Origin: Monocercomonoides exilis
Lineage: Eukaryota; Preaxostyla; Oxymonadida; Polymastigidae
Length of the DNA stretch: 64,000 nt
Assembly (NCBI GenBank): GCA_001643675.2
Contig: LSRY02000052.1
Location: 124,001-188,000 of the forward strand
Direction: 5' to 3'
Numbering within the stretch: the first letter of the stretch is position 1; each line of letters begins with the position of its first letter. Positions 12,901 through 24,553 of the stretch are shown one piece after another. Below the pieces are notes generated by a model. That model saw nothing but the letters and a program-made list of their open reading frames with translations, made no database searches and was not told the origin of the DNA. The position numbers and the translations under genes are program-made.

Positions 12901-14985
12901 ATTCAACTGGTTTTTCAAAACTTCCTCATATCCCATCGGAATCATCAACTGGAAATTGTTCAGTTTCAATGTTAATGTCTCCTGTCTTATTGGATTCAGG
13001 AAGGAGCATCCAAACAGCCAGGGCCTCTCTCGTGCTATTCCGCGAGTGACTGCATATCCTTTGCAGAGCTTAGCTTTTCCTTCGAGATGTGCCAGTGCCA
13101 AATGCTGCCCTCTTCTGTCTATTCCAGCATCTGTAACAGAAAGCGCATCCTCAGAGCCTCCTTCTCCACTTCGTGCAACAGAACAGCCAAAATCCTCTTC
13201 TTCATCCCATATCAAATCATCCACCCAGTTTTCTTCTCCAACAACTGGAACAAGTGGAATATCCGAAGCATCACGGGCAAACTCAACGGTATCATCGTTC
13301 GAATCATTAAGCTCATTCGAAGAAGCATCTGAATCATCTGAGTGTTCGTCTTCGTCTGATTGCCCTTCTTCTCCACTTCTCCTCTTTGGAGTCTGCGATT
13401 TTGATCTCCGCTGCATCTGGTCTCCTGCTTCTCCATCGTCAGCATCATCTCTTATCTCCACGAGTCGCTGCCCATCTCCTCCGTCCTCTTCTGAATTTGT
13501 TCCATCGGCGTCTTCATCATCAGTGCCTTCTATATTACCGTCTTTTTGTCTGCTCTGTGCTTTATCTTTCATTGCATTCCAAGCTTTTGTTCCAGCAAGA
13601 AGAGAAAAACGGAGCGCTCTCATTTGCTTGTAAGCATAATCCATCCCATCGCTTTTTTCCACCCTCTTTAGAAACGCCATTTGCTCAGCAAGCTCCCGTG
13701 GCAGCTTTCTCTTTCTTGCAAATCGCATCATCTCCACAAACGAGCGCCGAGCATTTGGTGACGGCGACCTGCTGAGGCTGCGGTTAGTTCTTCCCGTAGC
13801 TCCGTCCCTATCAATGTTTCTCCCGCTACTCATCACGCTTGCACTTCTTTCAGCACTGGCGCTTCTTTTTCTGCCCGTTCGCGATGGGGAAAGGGTTCTA
13901 TGCCGAAACGGCGACTCTCTAATAGGAAGTGGAGATTGAGAGCGCCTTCGACTATAAGATGTTTCCTCTCCAAAACTCAATTTATTTCCTGCACCTGGTG
14001 TTTCTCCCGTAACTGCAGAGCAAGCTTTTTCTGCAATGTCGTGCTGATAGGCTAAGTCGCGCCAAAAGACATGATGCAGTAAGAATTGTACATGAGGAGA
14101 TATAAGTCCAGGTGGAGTTTGACTGCCGTTTCTATTATCGAACATTGTAAATCCAGGCAATATGTTGCTAAACTTAGATAGGTTTCGAGCTGTGCATAAC
14201 GTATAACTGAAAGAAGCATCCTTTATTGTGTTGAAAATGGCTAAAAAAAACAAAACAACATATTTGAAATAGCAATGATAATGATACTTATTATCCACAA
14301 AAATCAAAGGAAAAAATAGTGGCAAACCATCTTTTGATAGATCTCCATAAACCATCAAAGCTCTTGGAGTTCCAGAATATACCTTTAAATATTTAAAGAG
14401 TTATTTCATCAACAAAACCAGAAGCAGAAAGCAAACTTCTCCAGTTTCTTTTTTGTTTAACGATATTTTTTTGCAAGATGAAATGTCCTTCAAGCTTTTA
14501 GTATCATCAAGTCTTAAAAAGCTCCATCCAAGACCAATTTCTCTTTGAATGCGAGTCAGTTTATCAACGACTTGATAAAAAAATGTTAAAATAGAAATAA
14601 TTATGTTGCAATTAAAATCACATTAAACACAAAATGAAGCATAACATACTGACAAGAACAATTTCTATAACAAGCAAAACAGAATCATCAGGATTGATTA
14701 AAAAAAATGTCAAATCATTCATTGTGCATCGCGATTCTGTCGTAGTATCTTCTTGAGGTCTATGCAAAGGACTTTCGTAAGTCTCACCCTCCCATTTTCG
14801 ACTGCTACAATTGTAAAATGAGAGATGTGTTCTGTAAAAACAAAAAGAGCTGTCAAATCCGTCTCTCTTTGAGATATCAAAATATCGCTTGCAAAAGCAA
14901 CAGATAATTTAAAATTAAAGCATACGCTTCCTTGAGGTTCAGGAATTTTGTTTACTGAACGAAAAAATAGGCAAAATGCATCCAT
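6931..14985 (-). CDS. NPHP4: Nephrocystin-4 homologue (ciliary transition-zone protein)
   Basis: NPHP4 acts with NPHP1 and RPGRIP1L at the ciliary transition zone, gating entry to the flagellum. Exons I could phase (minus strand) are 14570-14437, 14382-14288, 14206-12867, 12749-11883, 11793-10860, 10781-9775 and 9582-6931; all junctions are GT..AG and in frame. One exception is a frame change inside 11793-10860, restored if a 34-nt intron at 11045-11078 is removed. Segments matching the family in order are NPDDSVLLVIEIVLV, VYSGTPRALMVYGDLS (human NPHP4 has a closely similar GTPRAL block), SPHVQFLLHHVFW, the C2-like LKDHSIQIEIFDATSCLPFA, and C-terminal Ig-like modules with DRPDLFEISTKSFSLMPHG and WRLRVIYT. 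It is about 2.4 kresidues against 1.4 in human, swollen by Ser/Glu-rich inserts. The 5' exon (14650-14985) is uncertain: the frame starting MDAFCLFF and the frame reading RKWEGETYESP do not join cleanly. The KAP3 gene lies upstream on the same strand. Confidence 0.78.
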
Positions 14986-15200
14986 AAGAAATGAAATGAA
15001 TTAAATTAAGGGTATGAAGAAAATTTATCTGAAATGCTTAATCGTTACAAAATACAAAAGAAAATTTCATAATTAATTTTCAAAAATGAAATTAATGCAT
15101 ACATAAAAAGATATAACAACAAAAAAGGAAAATAAGTTTTGTTTCAAATTTCACTATTTCTTAAATTACTCTCAAATTCCAAAATTTGAAAAGTTAGTTT

Positions 15201-16689
15201 TTATTTCTTATCAACTGATCCTGATTCTTCTTGTTCCAGCGCATTAATCCACAATTTATTGTATGTTTCAAATCTTCTGTTTTTAATTTCTTTTGCTAGA
15301 GATGCATCAAGGTCCTGTCAAGAATTAATTGTTGATTCAATAGTGATCAAAGTAATAGAGAAATAAAAAATTAACGAAAATGAAATTAAATTTAAGTCAA
15401 TGTAAAATTAAAAAGATCTTCTTTCTTTCTTTTTTTAAAAAGAAATAAAGGATAATAACAGCTCTTCCTCAATTCCTTTAATATCTTTTCTTTTTATAAA
15501 AATTATAACACACTGAGAATATATCCAAAGCATCGTCAGCCACACGTGCTAAGATTTCGTCATCGACATCATAAATAACAGATATGTAGAACCCAACCAG
15601 CATCATCTTAATACTCCCCTTTTCCAATTCTTCTTCTTCTTCCTCTTCTTCTTCATTGTTATTGCTATTGCTATTGTTCTTTTCTTCTTTTGCATTTTTC
15701 ACTGGAATTGAAGAAGAAGTAGAAGAAGATAGGTCTTTTGTTTGGCTTGTTTGCTGATGTGTTCGCTTCTTAAAGCGCTTTGTGAGGATAAACGAGCGCG
15801 TCTGAGGGAAAAGCAGGAAGTTGTAGAAGATAAAGAGACTCTGGCTGAATATGGCAGGGTGATGGTGCTTGTCTGAAGAAATACAGACAGGATTTAAAAT
15901 AAACAAAGAAACAAAGAAACAAAATAATAAATTAATAAATTAATCAATAAAATTTAAGTAAAATACATAAACTCCATAATATTCATAATAATTATTTCTG
16001 AAAACAAAAAAAAAAAAATTTTTTTTTTCCCCTCTTAACTCAAACACAAAAAAAATCCCATCTCGACACAGAAAATCTCGCATACGAGAAAGTATTCTTG
16101 CAAACAATGCCACTGAGTCGTGTGAGGCGAACGACGGAATAAACTCTTCGATTCCTGAGAGCGTGACAACCAGCCTCAAAATCTCTGCCACAAGATCATC
16201 CACTGCACTGCTCTGGGCAGAACTGGCAGCAGCAGCAGAAGAGGAGGTGGATGAGGAAGAGGAAGAGGAAGAAGAAGAAGATGATGATGATGAAGCAGAA
16301 AGTGTTGATGAATCGCCCGAATTGTCAGAAAAAATAGCTTGGAGTGTCTTCGTTGAGGCAGAGACAGACAAAGTCCTCTTTCCACTTCGCTCACCTGCAA
16401 GTGACTTTGATCTGCCTTGTTCATCACTCCCACGAACTGTTGTTGAATTCCCCTTTGTTCTTCCTCCTCCTCCTCCTTCTCCTCCTTCTCTCCCCCATTC
16501 TTCTTCTCCCTCTCTCCATTCGCCAAACCACCCTTCCTTCACCAGCAGCATCAGCATCTTCTGCAGCAGATTGAGCAGATCGCATTTCTTCGCCGTTGCC
16601 ACAAGCGACGCCTCGTCCAAGTCAACAGACGAAACAATAGAGAAAATGTGCGGAAGAAGCGGATGCATAAACAGAGAGGATTTAAAGGC

Positions 16690-16728
<39 letters not shown>

Positions 16729-19136
16729 AATGTTGTGTTCCTTTGTCACTCCGCTTCTCTTCTCCTGCTCGTCTGCCTGGATGATGCTCTTTGCATAGTC
16801 CACCAGAAGCGGAATGGCCTGCTTGACTTGTGCGACGTGCTTGGAGCAGTTCATCGAGAGCGCTCGAAGAAGCCGCAGAACAGCAGAAAAGACAAGAGCA
16901 GCTTGTGAGTGAGAGGATGAGGTAGATTGAAGTGAAGAAGAAGAAGAAGAAGTTGAGTTAATTTCCTTGTGTGTTGCATCCAAAGTGCAGAAAACAGAAG
17001 GCGGGACAGCGACGACAAGCTGTGTGATTGTTGGGATGGTTGTGCTCTTGTTGAACGAAGAGACGGCTTCGGCTGCATTTTGGGAGGTGTGGATGAAGTG
17101 TGTCAGAAGTGATGACACCTCTTTGAGGACTGCTTGAAGCAGGGAAAAGGAGTGTGATTGTCGAAGTGATGTTGAAGAAGAGGAAGAGGAAGAAGAAGAA
17201 GAAGAAGAAGCACCTTTTGAGGAAGGGCGTCTGGTTGAGCCAGCAGGAGGAGAAGGAGAAGGAGAGGAAGAAGAAGAAATGCCTTCACTCCCTTCTTGCT
17301 GAGCCTTTGAGCTGCAGAACGAAAGCGCTGCAAGCAGAAACGGCAAAGTGCTTCTGACAAATTCAGTGCTGGAGATGATTAAGTTAGCACCAGCTTCAGT
17401 CTGAGTGAGATTGAACAGAATCTGCAGCGCCATCTGCGCGTCTCTTCCGGCACTTCTGAGCGGCTCTTGAACACCGTTCTCAGATTCAGAGTCAGATATC
17501 TTCTTCTTTGAGGAGGAATGAGAAGAAGAAGAAGAAGAAGAAATGGAAGAAGAAGAAGATGATGATGATGAGCTTTTTGAAGAATCAGAAAAAGAAGCCA
17601 ATTTCAAGTCGAAATAGTCGTTAGCCACGTTGGCGAAGTGGTCGAAGATCTGAAGCAGCTTCTTGATCAGGTCTGTTTTTGTGGACAAATAGAGAGAATT
17701 CTCTTTGTTCTGACTCATCTCGCAGATGGAAGAGAGAAGCGTGGACGTCAGCCGCTCAGAACGCAACGAAGAAGAAGAAGAAGGCGAAGAAGAAGAAGAA
17801 TTAGCCATCAGCAGATGGGAGCATATCTTGTTCATAATCGACGTCCCGAAGTTCGAGTCGTAATATGCCGATTGCTTCTTTGACGAATAGCCAGCTGCCA
17901 CTTGCAGACTGTGTGAGGTTAGTCTCTGGAGCATTTTGATGCACGTCTTCACGAGCGACGGATGGCCCACGCAGTCCATCAGCACCAGCAGCACGGGGAC
18001 GATCCCCCGTTCTCTCTGCGCTGCTTCTTCGGCAGGGCAGTTGAGAGAAATGTTGTTGAGCGTGGTGATGGCGGAGAAATACATCTCGTGCATAGAAGGG
18101 TTGATCGCATCGTCAGCTGCAGGAGAGAGCGAAGATGATGATGATGAAGATGATGAAGATGAAGGCGAAGATGAAGGTGATGGCTTGCGCGGATTTGAAG
18201 TGCTTGAGTCATTTCTTTGGACTGAAGAGGAGGAAGATGCTTGTTGTTCTGCTTTCTTTCCTGCGGTTTTGTGGATTTTCAGCTCGTTTTTCAGAAGATC
18301 CACAAAAAGCTGAGAGATGTGCAAGGCCCTTAATTGAGGCTGTAAGTCCTTTTGGTACGAAAGAGTGCTAAAAAACATCAGGACCATTTCAACAGCATTA
18401 CTAGACCCTTTCGCTCCATTGTCTCGCCGCTCTCGAATGAAACGAAGAAATGCATTAATCAGTGAATTTTTTCCCAGCAAACTAGCTCTGTTGGACGAAT
18501 TCTGCGAGAGCTCAAGTATCAAAGAGATAGATTTTGCCTGTTTCATTTGATCTTCATCGTAAAGAAGTTCAATATAATGATCAAGATCTGACAGTTTAGC
18601 TTTTTCAGTTGTTTTCTCACTATTATATTGTTTACGAAACAAAGACGCAATAAGGTTATCAGAATATTCCTTTTCTGGAGCTGCGTCTGAAATTTAAATG
18701 AAAAAAAAAATATGTGATAATTTCTAAAAAACAAAATGAAATATTTTACCATAAGAAAGTCCGAGAGCAACTTGTTGATTATACAAATCCTTTAATTTAT
18801 GTTCAAGAAGTTTAAGTTTACGAAGCGGAATCAATCCTTGTAAATTTTGAGCAATGTTAACAGCTACCTGCCTGAAATTTGAATAGTCTGCAAGAGGTGG
18901 AACAGAAACTCTAAAAGAATTTTAAAAAGTTAAAACATATAATTGAAGTAATAAAATTCATGCCGTTTTGCCAATGATTTTTTGTCAACATGAACGACGG
19001 TGTTTGAAGCATCAAGAAGAAGTGTTTCCACTGTTGTTCTCACAATAATTGAAGATTCCTCTGGTAAAATATCTATGCCCTTAAAAAGTTGATTGCGTTG
19101 AATCTTTTTTGCATCTTGTATTGATCTCCTTTCCAT
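15201..19136 (-). CDS. KIFAP3: Kinesin-associated protein 3 (heterotrimeric kinesin-II subunit)
   Basis: KAP3 is the armadillo-repeat subunit that links the kinesin-II motor pair to intraflagellar-transport cargo. Exons (minus strand) are 19136-18964, 18910-18750, 18686 to about 16068, 15872-15514 and 15314-15201. They sum to 1141 residues in frame. The N-terminus FKGIDILPEESSIIVRTTVE matches the family's conserved N-terminal module. SDLDHYIELLYDEDQMKQAK is the classic DMDEYIELLYED block that opens the ARM region. Helical repeats follow, then SLFIFYNFLLFPQTRSFI and DEILARVADDALDIFSDLDA, which match the conserved C-terminal ARM end. Animal KAP3 is about 790 residues. The excess comes from long Ser runs and a Glu run encoded by TCT/TCA- and GAA-type repeats placed between ARM helices. 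The first intron (18911-18963) begins GC rather than GT. The donor near 16067 is the least certain junction. The NPHP4 gene follows 215 bp downstream on the same strand. Confidence 0.85.
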
Positions 19137-19602
19137 TCAATTTGGAAAATTAGCAATTACGCCAGTTTTTTGTTCCTAAATTTTAATATGGGCGACAAAT
19201 GCCATAAGAAAAACATATGTGCTCATGGGAAACCTTTCATGGGGTAATGATAGCTATTTGGAGCCTTACTAATTTTGGAGGACGCCCAAAACCTCTTCAT
19301 GTTTTGATAATGATAACTTTCGTTTCAATTTGTTTGTATTTTAATTCATCATTGCAAAAATAGAAATAATTTGTTTATTTCATGCTTTGAAAAGTGATTT
19401 CTTTATGTTCATGGTTCATTGCGTCAATATTTCTTTACAATGCATATTTAGCTGAAATATAGTTTGCGAATTATTTGAGTCAAATTTTATTATTAATTTT
19501 ATGTTATGGATTGTTTCCTTCAAATTTACTGAAAATATAAATTTAAAAAGTGATAATTTTGCATTTGGGGATTGCTTTCTTCAAAACTACCGCAATTATA
19601 CA
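19137..19602. other. Divergent intergenic region
   Basis: A 466 bp gap lies between the KAP3 start (minus) and the next plus-strand gene. It is A/T-rich. No conserved element, RNA gene or open frame was recognised. Confidence 0.45.
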
Positions 19603-20818
19603 ATGTCTTATCCCCTTGCAGGTTTTTAATGTTTTGTTTTTCAATTTTTTGTTAAGTTTTTTTTTAGAAGTTAAACGTTCAACTTGCATTCATCAATTTG
19701 ATGTTATCGTTGTTCCAATACTTTCTCCTAACATTCCTAAGGAATATATGAGTGAAGTGATTGGGACCGTCATTCCATATCAAGCAACAATTATTGAACT
19801 AACGTTTGAATTTTTGAAAATTTGCGATTGATTTTTATCAACTTGAGCATATCATTTTTTTTATGAAATATTTTGTGTATTTGCGCAAATGAAGAGGTGA
19901 TTTGTGCTCTCTGAAAAGTCGGTTGGACACAAGCTGGCCTGCTCCTCCAACTGAGGATGGATGGCTGGAAGGAAATGAGACTTTGCAAATCAATTCTCAA
20001 GTGCTTACAAATGGAGAGGTTGAATCCAGGGGGTTGCAGAAGCAATGCTATTTTGATGTTCGAGAAGCTCAGCTGTATATTCGAATGAATAACGAATCGA
20101 GTCATTTTGATTCTAAATTAGATTTGGCAATGAAGTCATTCGCTTTGCTTAATGAATCATTATCAATTGATGAAGGCAATATCATCACCAAAAAGTTTAA
20201 GACAATTGAAGCATTTGCACGAAAAGTGTCATGTAGAATGTTTGTGATGCATCTATTTTAAATTTATTCATTTATAAATTTCTCATGTTTAGTTATTCGT
20301 TTGTAAGCCCTCTTTCAATCAACAAATCTTCTGAATTTTCATTGTTAAACAGTTCCCTGCAATCTTCTTTATTTCCTTTTCTTCGCATTCATAGCAATTT
20401 TAATAACGGCAATAAATTCACAAATCATAATCTTCATTCGCATTTATCTCCTCCATTAGGTTCCACATCGCTTCTCTCTCTCAACTCTCACATTCACAAC
20501 GACATTTCATCATTACCCAATCATCAAACATCATTTCACTCTCCGTTTTTCTTTTCAAAAGAGACAGGAAATATTTCATTAATGTCCTCTTCTGATGAAA
20601 CAGGTGAATTGAACGACAGGCATTCATCAATCATGCTTGAACCACCAACTCAAACACTTGTGACAGATATATTTCTACTCATACTTCTTTTTCTTATTCC
20701 AAGCATAATTATAATCCCGACCATCATATGGCTTGTTGGATGGCTATTTATTTCTATAACAAAAAGCTGCAGACAACCAAGAATAGAAGTTGGTCCATTG
20801 GAGCTTGTTGAAGAATAA
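19603..20818 (+). CDS. Unrecognised single-pass membrane protein
   Basis: I do not recognise this gene. Four exons, 19603-19621, 19668-19803, 19895-20239 and 20293-20818, join in frame through GT..AG introns of 46, 91 and 53 nt to give 341 residues. The start (MSYPLAEVKRSTCIHQFD) was chosen because the ATG lies 19 nt before a clean donor and continues into the next exon in frame. Residues 1-160 look folded and contain Cys and NES/NET sequons (EGNETLQ, MNNESSH). A Ser/Asn/His-rich linker follows, then a strong transmembrane helix near residue 300 (TDIFLLILLFLIPSIIIIPT and beyond) and a short basic-then-acidic tail ending LVEE. There is no obvious signal peptide, so topology is open. An alternative is that these exons belong to two genes, but the phases agree at all three junctions. 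Confidence 0.55.
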
Positions 20819-21076
20819 ATGATGAAAGTCAATTTATTATTATTATCTTTTGTTTTCATTTTTTTCGTGTATTTTTAATAATTTTTCGTCAAAGCTTCTT
20901 ATTGAGATTATATGTAAATAGTTTTTTAGTGTTATCATTAGTTATATTCAAAAATACTCTTGTTAAGCCATAACTTTTTATTCAAAATTTTTGTTTTAAT
21001 ATTTTTGAGTTTTCAAGGGTTAATAACGTCGTTAACAATATATCGTTAAAATATTGTTCAAAAAATTAATAATATA

Positions 21077-23408
21077 ATGTCATTGCCGAGACGTTCTGCA
21101 ACACCACCATTTCAGTCAACGAAAAAACAAATTTTATCGCAAAAAGACCAGCAAATAATCGCAAGCCTTCAAGATAAATTGGCTGAACAGCAAGCTGATA
21201 TACAATCTCGTTCAAGCTCCATTCAAGATCTCAGAAAGAACATGGAGCTTCTTTCATCGAAGTTTAGAGGTAAATTAGGAAAATTGTTTTTCCTTAACCA
21301 TTTTAAATGTTCTCATAAAATAAATAAATACTAGGTGAAAAAGATCAAATGAAGGATCTTCAGCAGCGCCTTGATGAAGCAAAGAGGCGAATAGAATATC
21401 TAGGTTAGTTTTGATATTAATTTGTCCTTTTTTGTATTTTTTTTTAAAAAATCATATTAAAACTAGAAAATCAGCTTTATGCTGCTCAGCAAGACGCCTC
21501 TCTTTCGGTGTCTTTGAAAGAAAAATTAGAAGGAAAAGAAGTTGAACTTCAACAGTTATCAGAGAAAATTCAATATTTGACTCAGGCAATTTCTGAAAAG
21601 AACATGGAAATAAAAAGATTGACAACGAGGGAAGAAGACCAAACTCAAGAAATACGAATGTTGAAATCAATGATTGATAAAATGGAAAAAGAAAAAAAAG
21701 AAGACAAATTAGAGTTTGAGCAAAGTATCAATAAATTACAACTTGCAATGGCTCAGCTGACATCAACACAAAAAAGACTTCAAAGCGACCTTGAAACAAG
21801 TGATCAGATGAAGAATGAATTCGAAGCAAAATGGAAATGCGAGCTTGAGAAAGTGAGTCGATTGGAAGGTATTTTGAGAGAGAAAGAGAGAGAATGGAAT
21901 GAGAAGCTTCTGATAGAAAAGGAGAGAAGAGAGAAAGAATTAGAAATGTCAGCAAAAGAAAAAGAAGATGAAATGAGAAGATTAAATTCGGTGATTGAGA
22001 AAGAAAGGTTAGAAAAAGAAAGGATGAAAGTGTTGGGATTAGAAAAGGAAGAAGAAAAACAGAGGGAAACCGGAGAAGTTGTGGCAAAAATGAAAGAATG
22101 GAAGAAAAAGATGGACGCCATGGAACAAAAACTGAAAGATATGGAAAAGAAGCTTATGGATGAGCAGGCAACAAGCAAACTTCTTACACAACAAATTGCT
22201 GAAGAAAGGGATGAATCATCAAAAAGAATACACGAGCTGGAAGGTATGAAACTACGAATTTGAATGTCTCTAATTAAAATACCAATAAAATAATTTACAT
22301 AAAAACAATTTTTTTTGCCTGTTTATTTATTTCTCAATCTTAATATTGCTTTATTTGTATACGCTCCTCAAATTTACTTTATCTTTTTTTCAACTTGCAA
22401 CAATCAGATGTGATTAATTCACTTCGCAAAAGTCAAATGGCACAATTCGAAAAGCAAAAGGAAGCGTTGGAAGCAGAGAAAAAAGCATATGAAGAGGAAA
22501 TACGGCAAAAACAGAGAGAAGAAAGAGAGAAAGAAAGAGCATTCAAAGAAAGAGAGAACAAGCTGAAAGAAGAAGTCAGTCGAATGGAAGGTACTATTTC
22601 ATTGAATTGCTTGCTTTTAATCTTTTTTTATTGTTAAATACAAATTAAAAGCTCTTATAATGCCGTTGAAGCAGCGACTCAGTTCGTCTTCTGTGATTGC
22701 TGAGCAACAGCAGAAGACCATTCAAGAGCTGAGAGAAGAGATTGCAAGGCTCAAAGCGAAGGAGCCTGATGCTGATGAGAAGATGAAGAGAGTGAGAGAG
22801 TGCGAACGGCAGATGAAAATGGCTGTCGAAAAGATTGGAAAAGCAGTCGTGGCAGTGGAGGTTTGATGAAAAGCGAAAACTTTTATTTTATTTTATTTTA
22901 TTTTTTCAAAAAAATGCAACTTTCAAAATTATTCCTGCTGTTTATTTATTTTCTGAACTTTTTTCATTTGCAAAGAGCGATTTGACATGTCTCTGTTGCA
23001 TGAATGTGTTTGACAATCCAATGACGCTGATTCCGTGTGGCCATGTGATGTGCGAAAAATGCTGCAAGAAGTCACGAAACGAAAAGGGAGAAATTATCTG
23101 CATCGTATGGATCACTCATATGTTTTATTGACATTTGCTTTTTCTTCTTCATTCTTTAATTTTTTATTTATTTATTTTTTTTTCAATTGTTCAATTTGCT
23201 TGCACTCTTTCAGGAATGTCAAAGCAGCCAGCCTCTTCAAACAGACCGCTCGTCTCCTTCCTCTTCTTCGACTTCGTCAATAATTGCAACTGCAATTATA
23301 CCAAACAAATTACTTGATAATACAATAGGAAAAGTGACATTTCAAAAACAGGCTCTTACAGATCTTCGTCATGTTGTATCAACTCTAATATCAACTGCCA
23401 CTGAATAA
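21077..23408 (+). CDS. Coiled-coil RING-finger protein, probable E3 ubiquitin ligase
   Basis: Seven exons, 21077-21269, 21335-21403, 21467-22243, 22408-22590, 22652-22860, 22976-23104 and 23214-23408, join in frame through GT..AG introns to 584 residues. Residues 20-470 are almost continuous coiled coil, rich in Glu, Lys and Gln, with heptads such as EEDQTQEIRMLKSMIDKMEK. A C-terminal C3HC4-type RING follows at about residues 480-525: LTCLCCMNVFDNPM, then IPCGHVMCEKCC, then IICIECQS. The last Cys pair is created across the final splice junction (IIC..IEC), which supports that intron. A Ser-rich linker and a 40-residue tail (NKLLDNTIGKVTFQKQALTD) end the protein. RING proteins of this shape normally recruit E2 enzymes, with the coiled coil dimerising or binding substrate. 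The arrangement resembles BRE1-like ligases, but the RING is not at the extreme C-terminus and I do not assign orthology. Confidence 0.75.
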
Positions 23409-24553
23409 ACTGAGCTTGAACATATTCATTTAAGTCTCCAAATTTATCTGTTTATTCACTTCATCGAACCATTACACTTTATTCTTTTTGTTCATTTCAA
23501 ATGTTTTTTTTTCAATTGAATAAAAGAAATTGTTTTTGTTTATCTTTCTTTAAAAGCATATAATTATGATGTCTTAATATATTGATATTGTTTGTGAAAA
23601 ACAAACTGACTTTCTTATCTTTCTAAATCGAGCAATAATTCAAAAAATAATAATGGGCAAAATCAATAAATATTTCTAATTTCGAGGATTGCCACACGCT
23701 TCTGAGCCATCGTAATCTTGCAAAGAGTGGGCAACAATGGAAATTATTATTAATTCTTTTTATTTCTTGTTGATAAACTGAATTGTTGAAAACACTTCTA
23801 AAAAGGAAAAATGCTTTCAATCAGCTAATTGCATTTAAATATAATGAGCGTCAACAGCTTTCAAATCAATAATACGTATTTATTTGAATTTCTGTTGTTT
23901 TATGCGAATATTGATAATATTTATAATAATCCAAAGAAGTGATTTTTTTCATTTTTGTGGGTATTAATGATGCAGAAATATTCTATAATAATGCTTTTTT
24001 CGTTGATCAATTTTTTTTAATATTAATTTGAAAAGGAAAAAGTTATGAGATCGCTTTGGCTTGGAGAAGAATTTATTGAAAAGTCATTTTTCTCAAAATA
24101 TTGAAAACTAAAATCTAACAGATGCAGCTGTGTTCAGTGGAATTGTTTCAAAAAAATACGTGTGCTTTCTTTTTCAATTTGAATTTTTGTTGGAGTTGAT
24201 GTTTATCAATTAATTTTTGCTTGGATTCAAATGAATGTTTTCTCCATTCAAAGTTAATACCTAATATAAAGAGCGGTATCTGTTGCTCAAATTATTATCT
24301 AATTTTTTTATTGTGTTGAATATTAATACATAAATATTAATTTGTTTATCTGGATTTGAAAGAGAAGAAGACAATTATAAAGGTGATTGACATTATGAGC
24401 ATTGTCAATTAAGGAAAGAAATTCCAATTTATCGTTACCAAGATATATCACTTCTCATGGAGCTGCTTGATGCTTCCTGAATTGCAATTTGAAGGAGCAA
24501 TTACTCAGTACTCAATTCAGATCAAATTTTGTATATTTTGGTTTTACACATCG
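23409..24553. other. Intergenic, 1.1 kb, nothing recognised
   Basis: A/T-rich sequence with only short open frames on both strands. No transposon ends, RNA gene or conserved frame was found. It presumably holds the 3' end of the RING gene and the promoter of the beta-helix gene. A frame upstream of 24554 is open from ATG 24470, so the protein below could start 28 residues earlier. Confidence 0.45.

Noticed and set aside
16163-16798. A 211-residue plus-strand frame rich in Glu and Ser.
   Set aside because: It is the antisense of Ser and Glu codon runs inside KAP3, which has clear homology on the minus strand.
23623-23820. A 65-residue minus-strand frame in the gap after the RING gene.
   Set aside because: No motif, no splice continuity and composition like the surrounding non-coding A/T-rich sequence.
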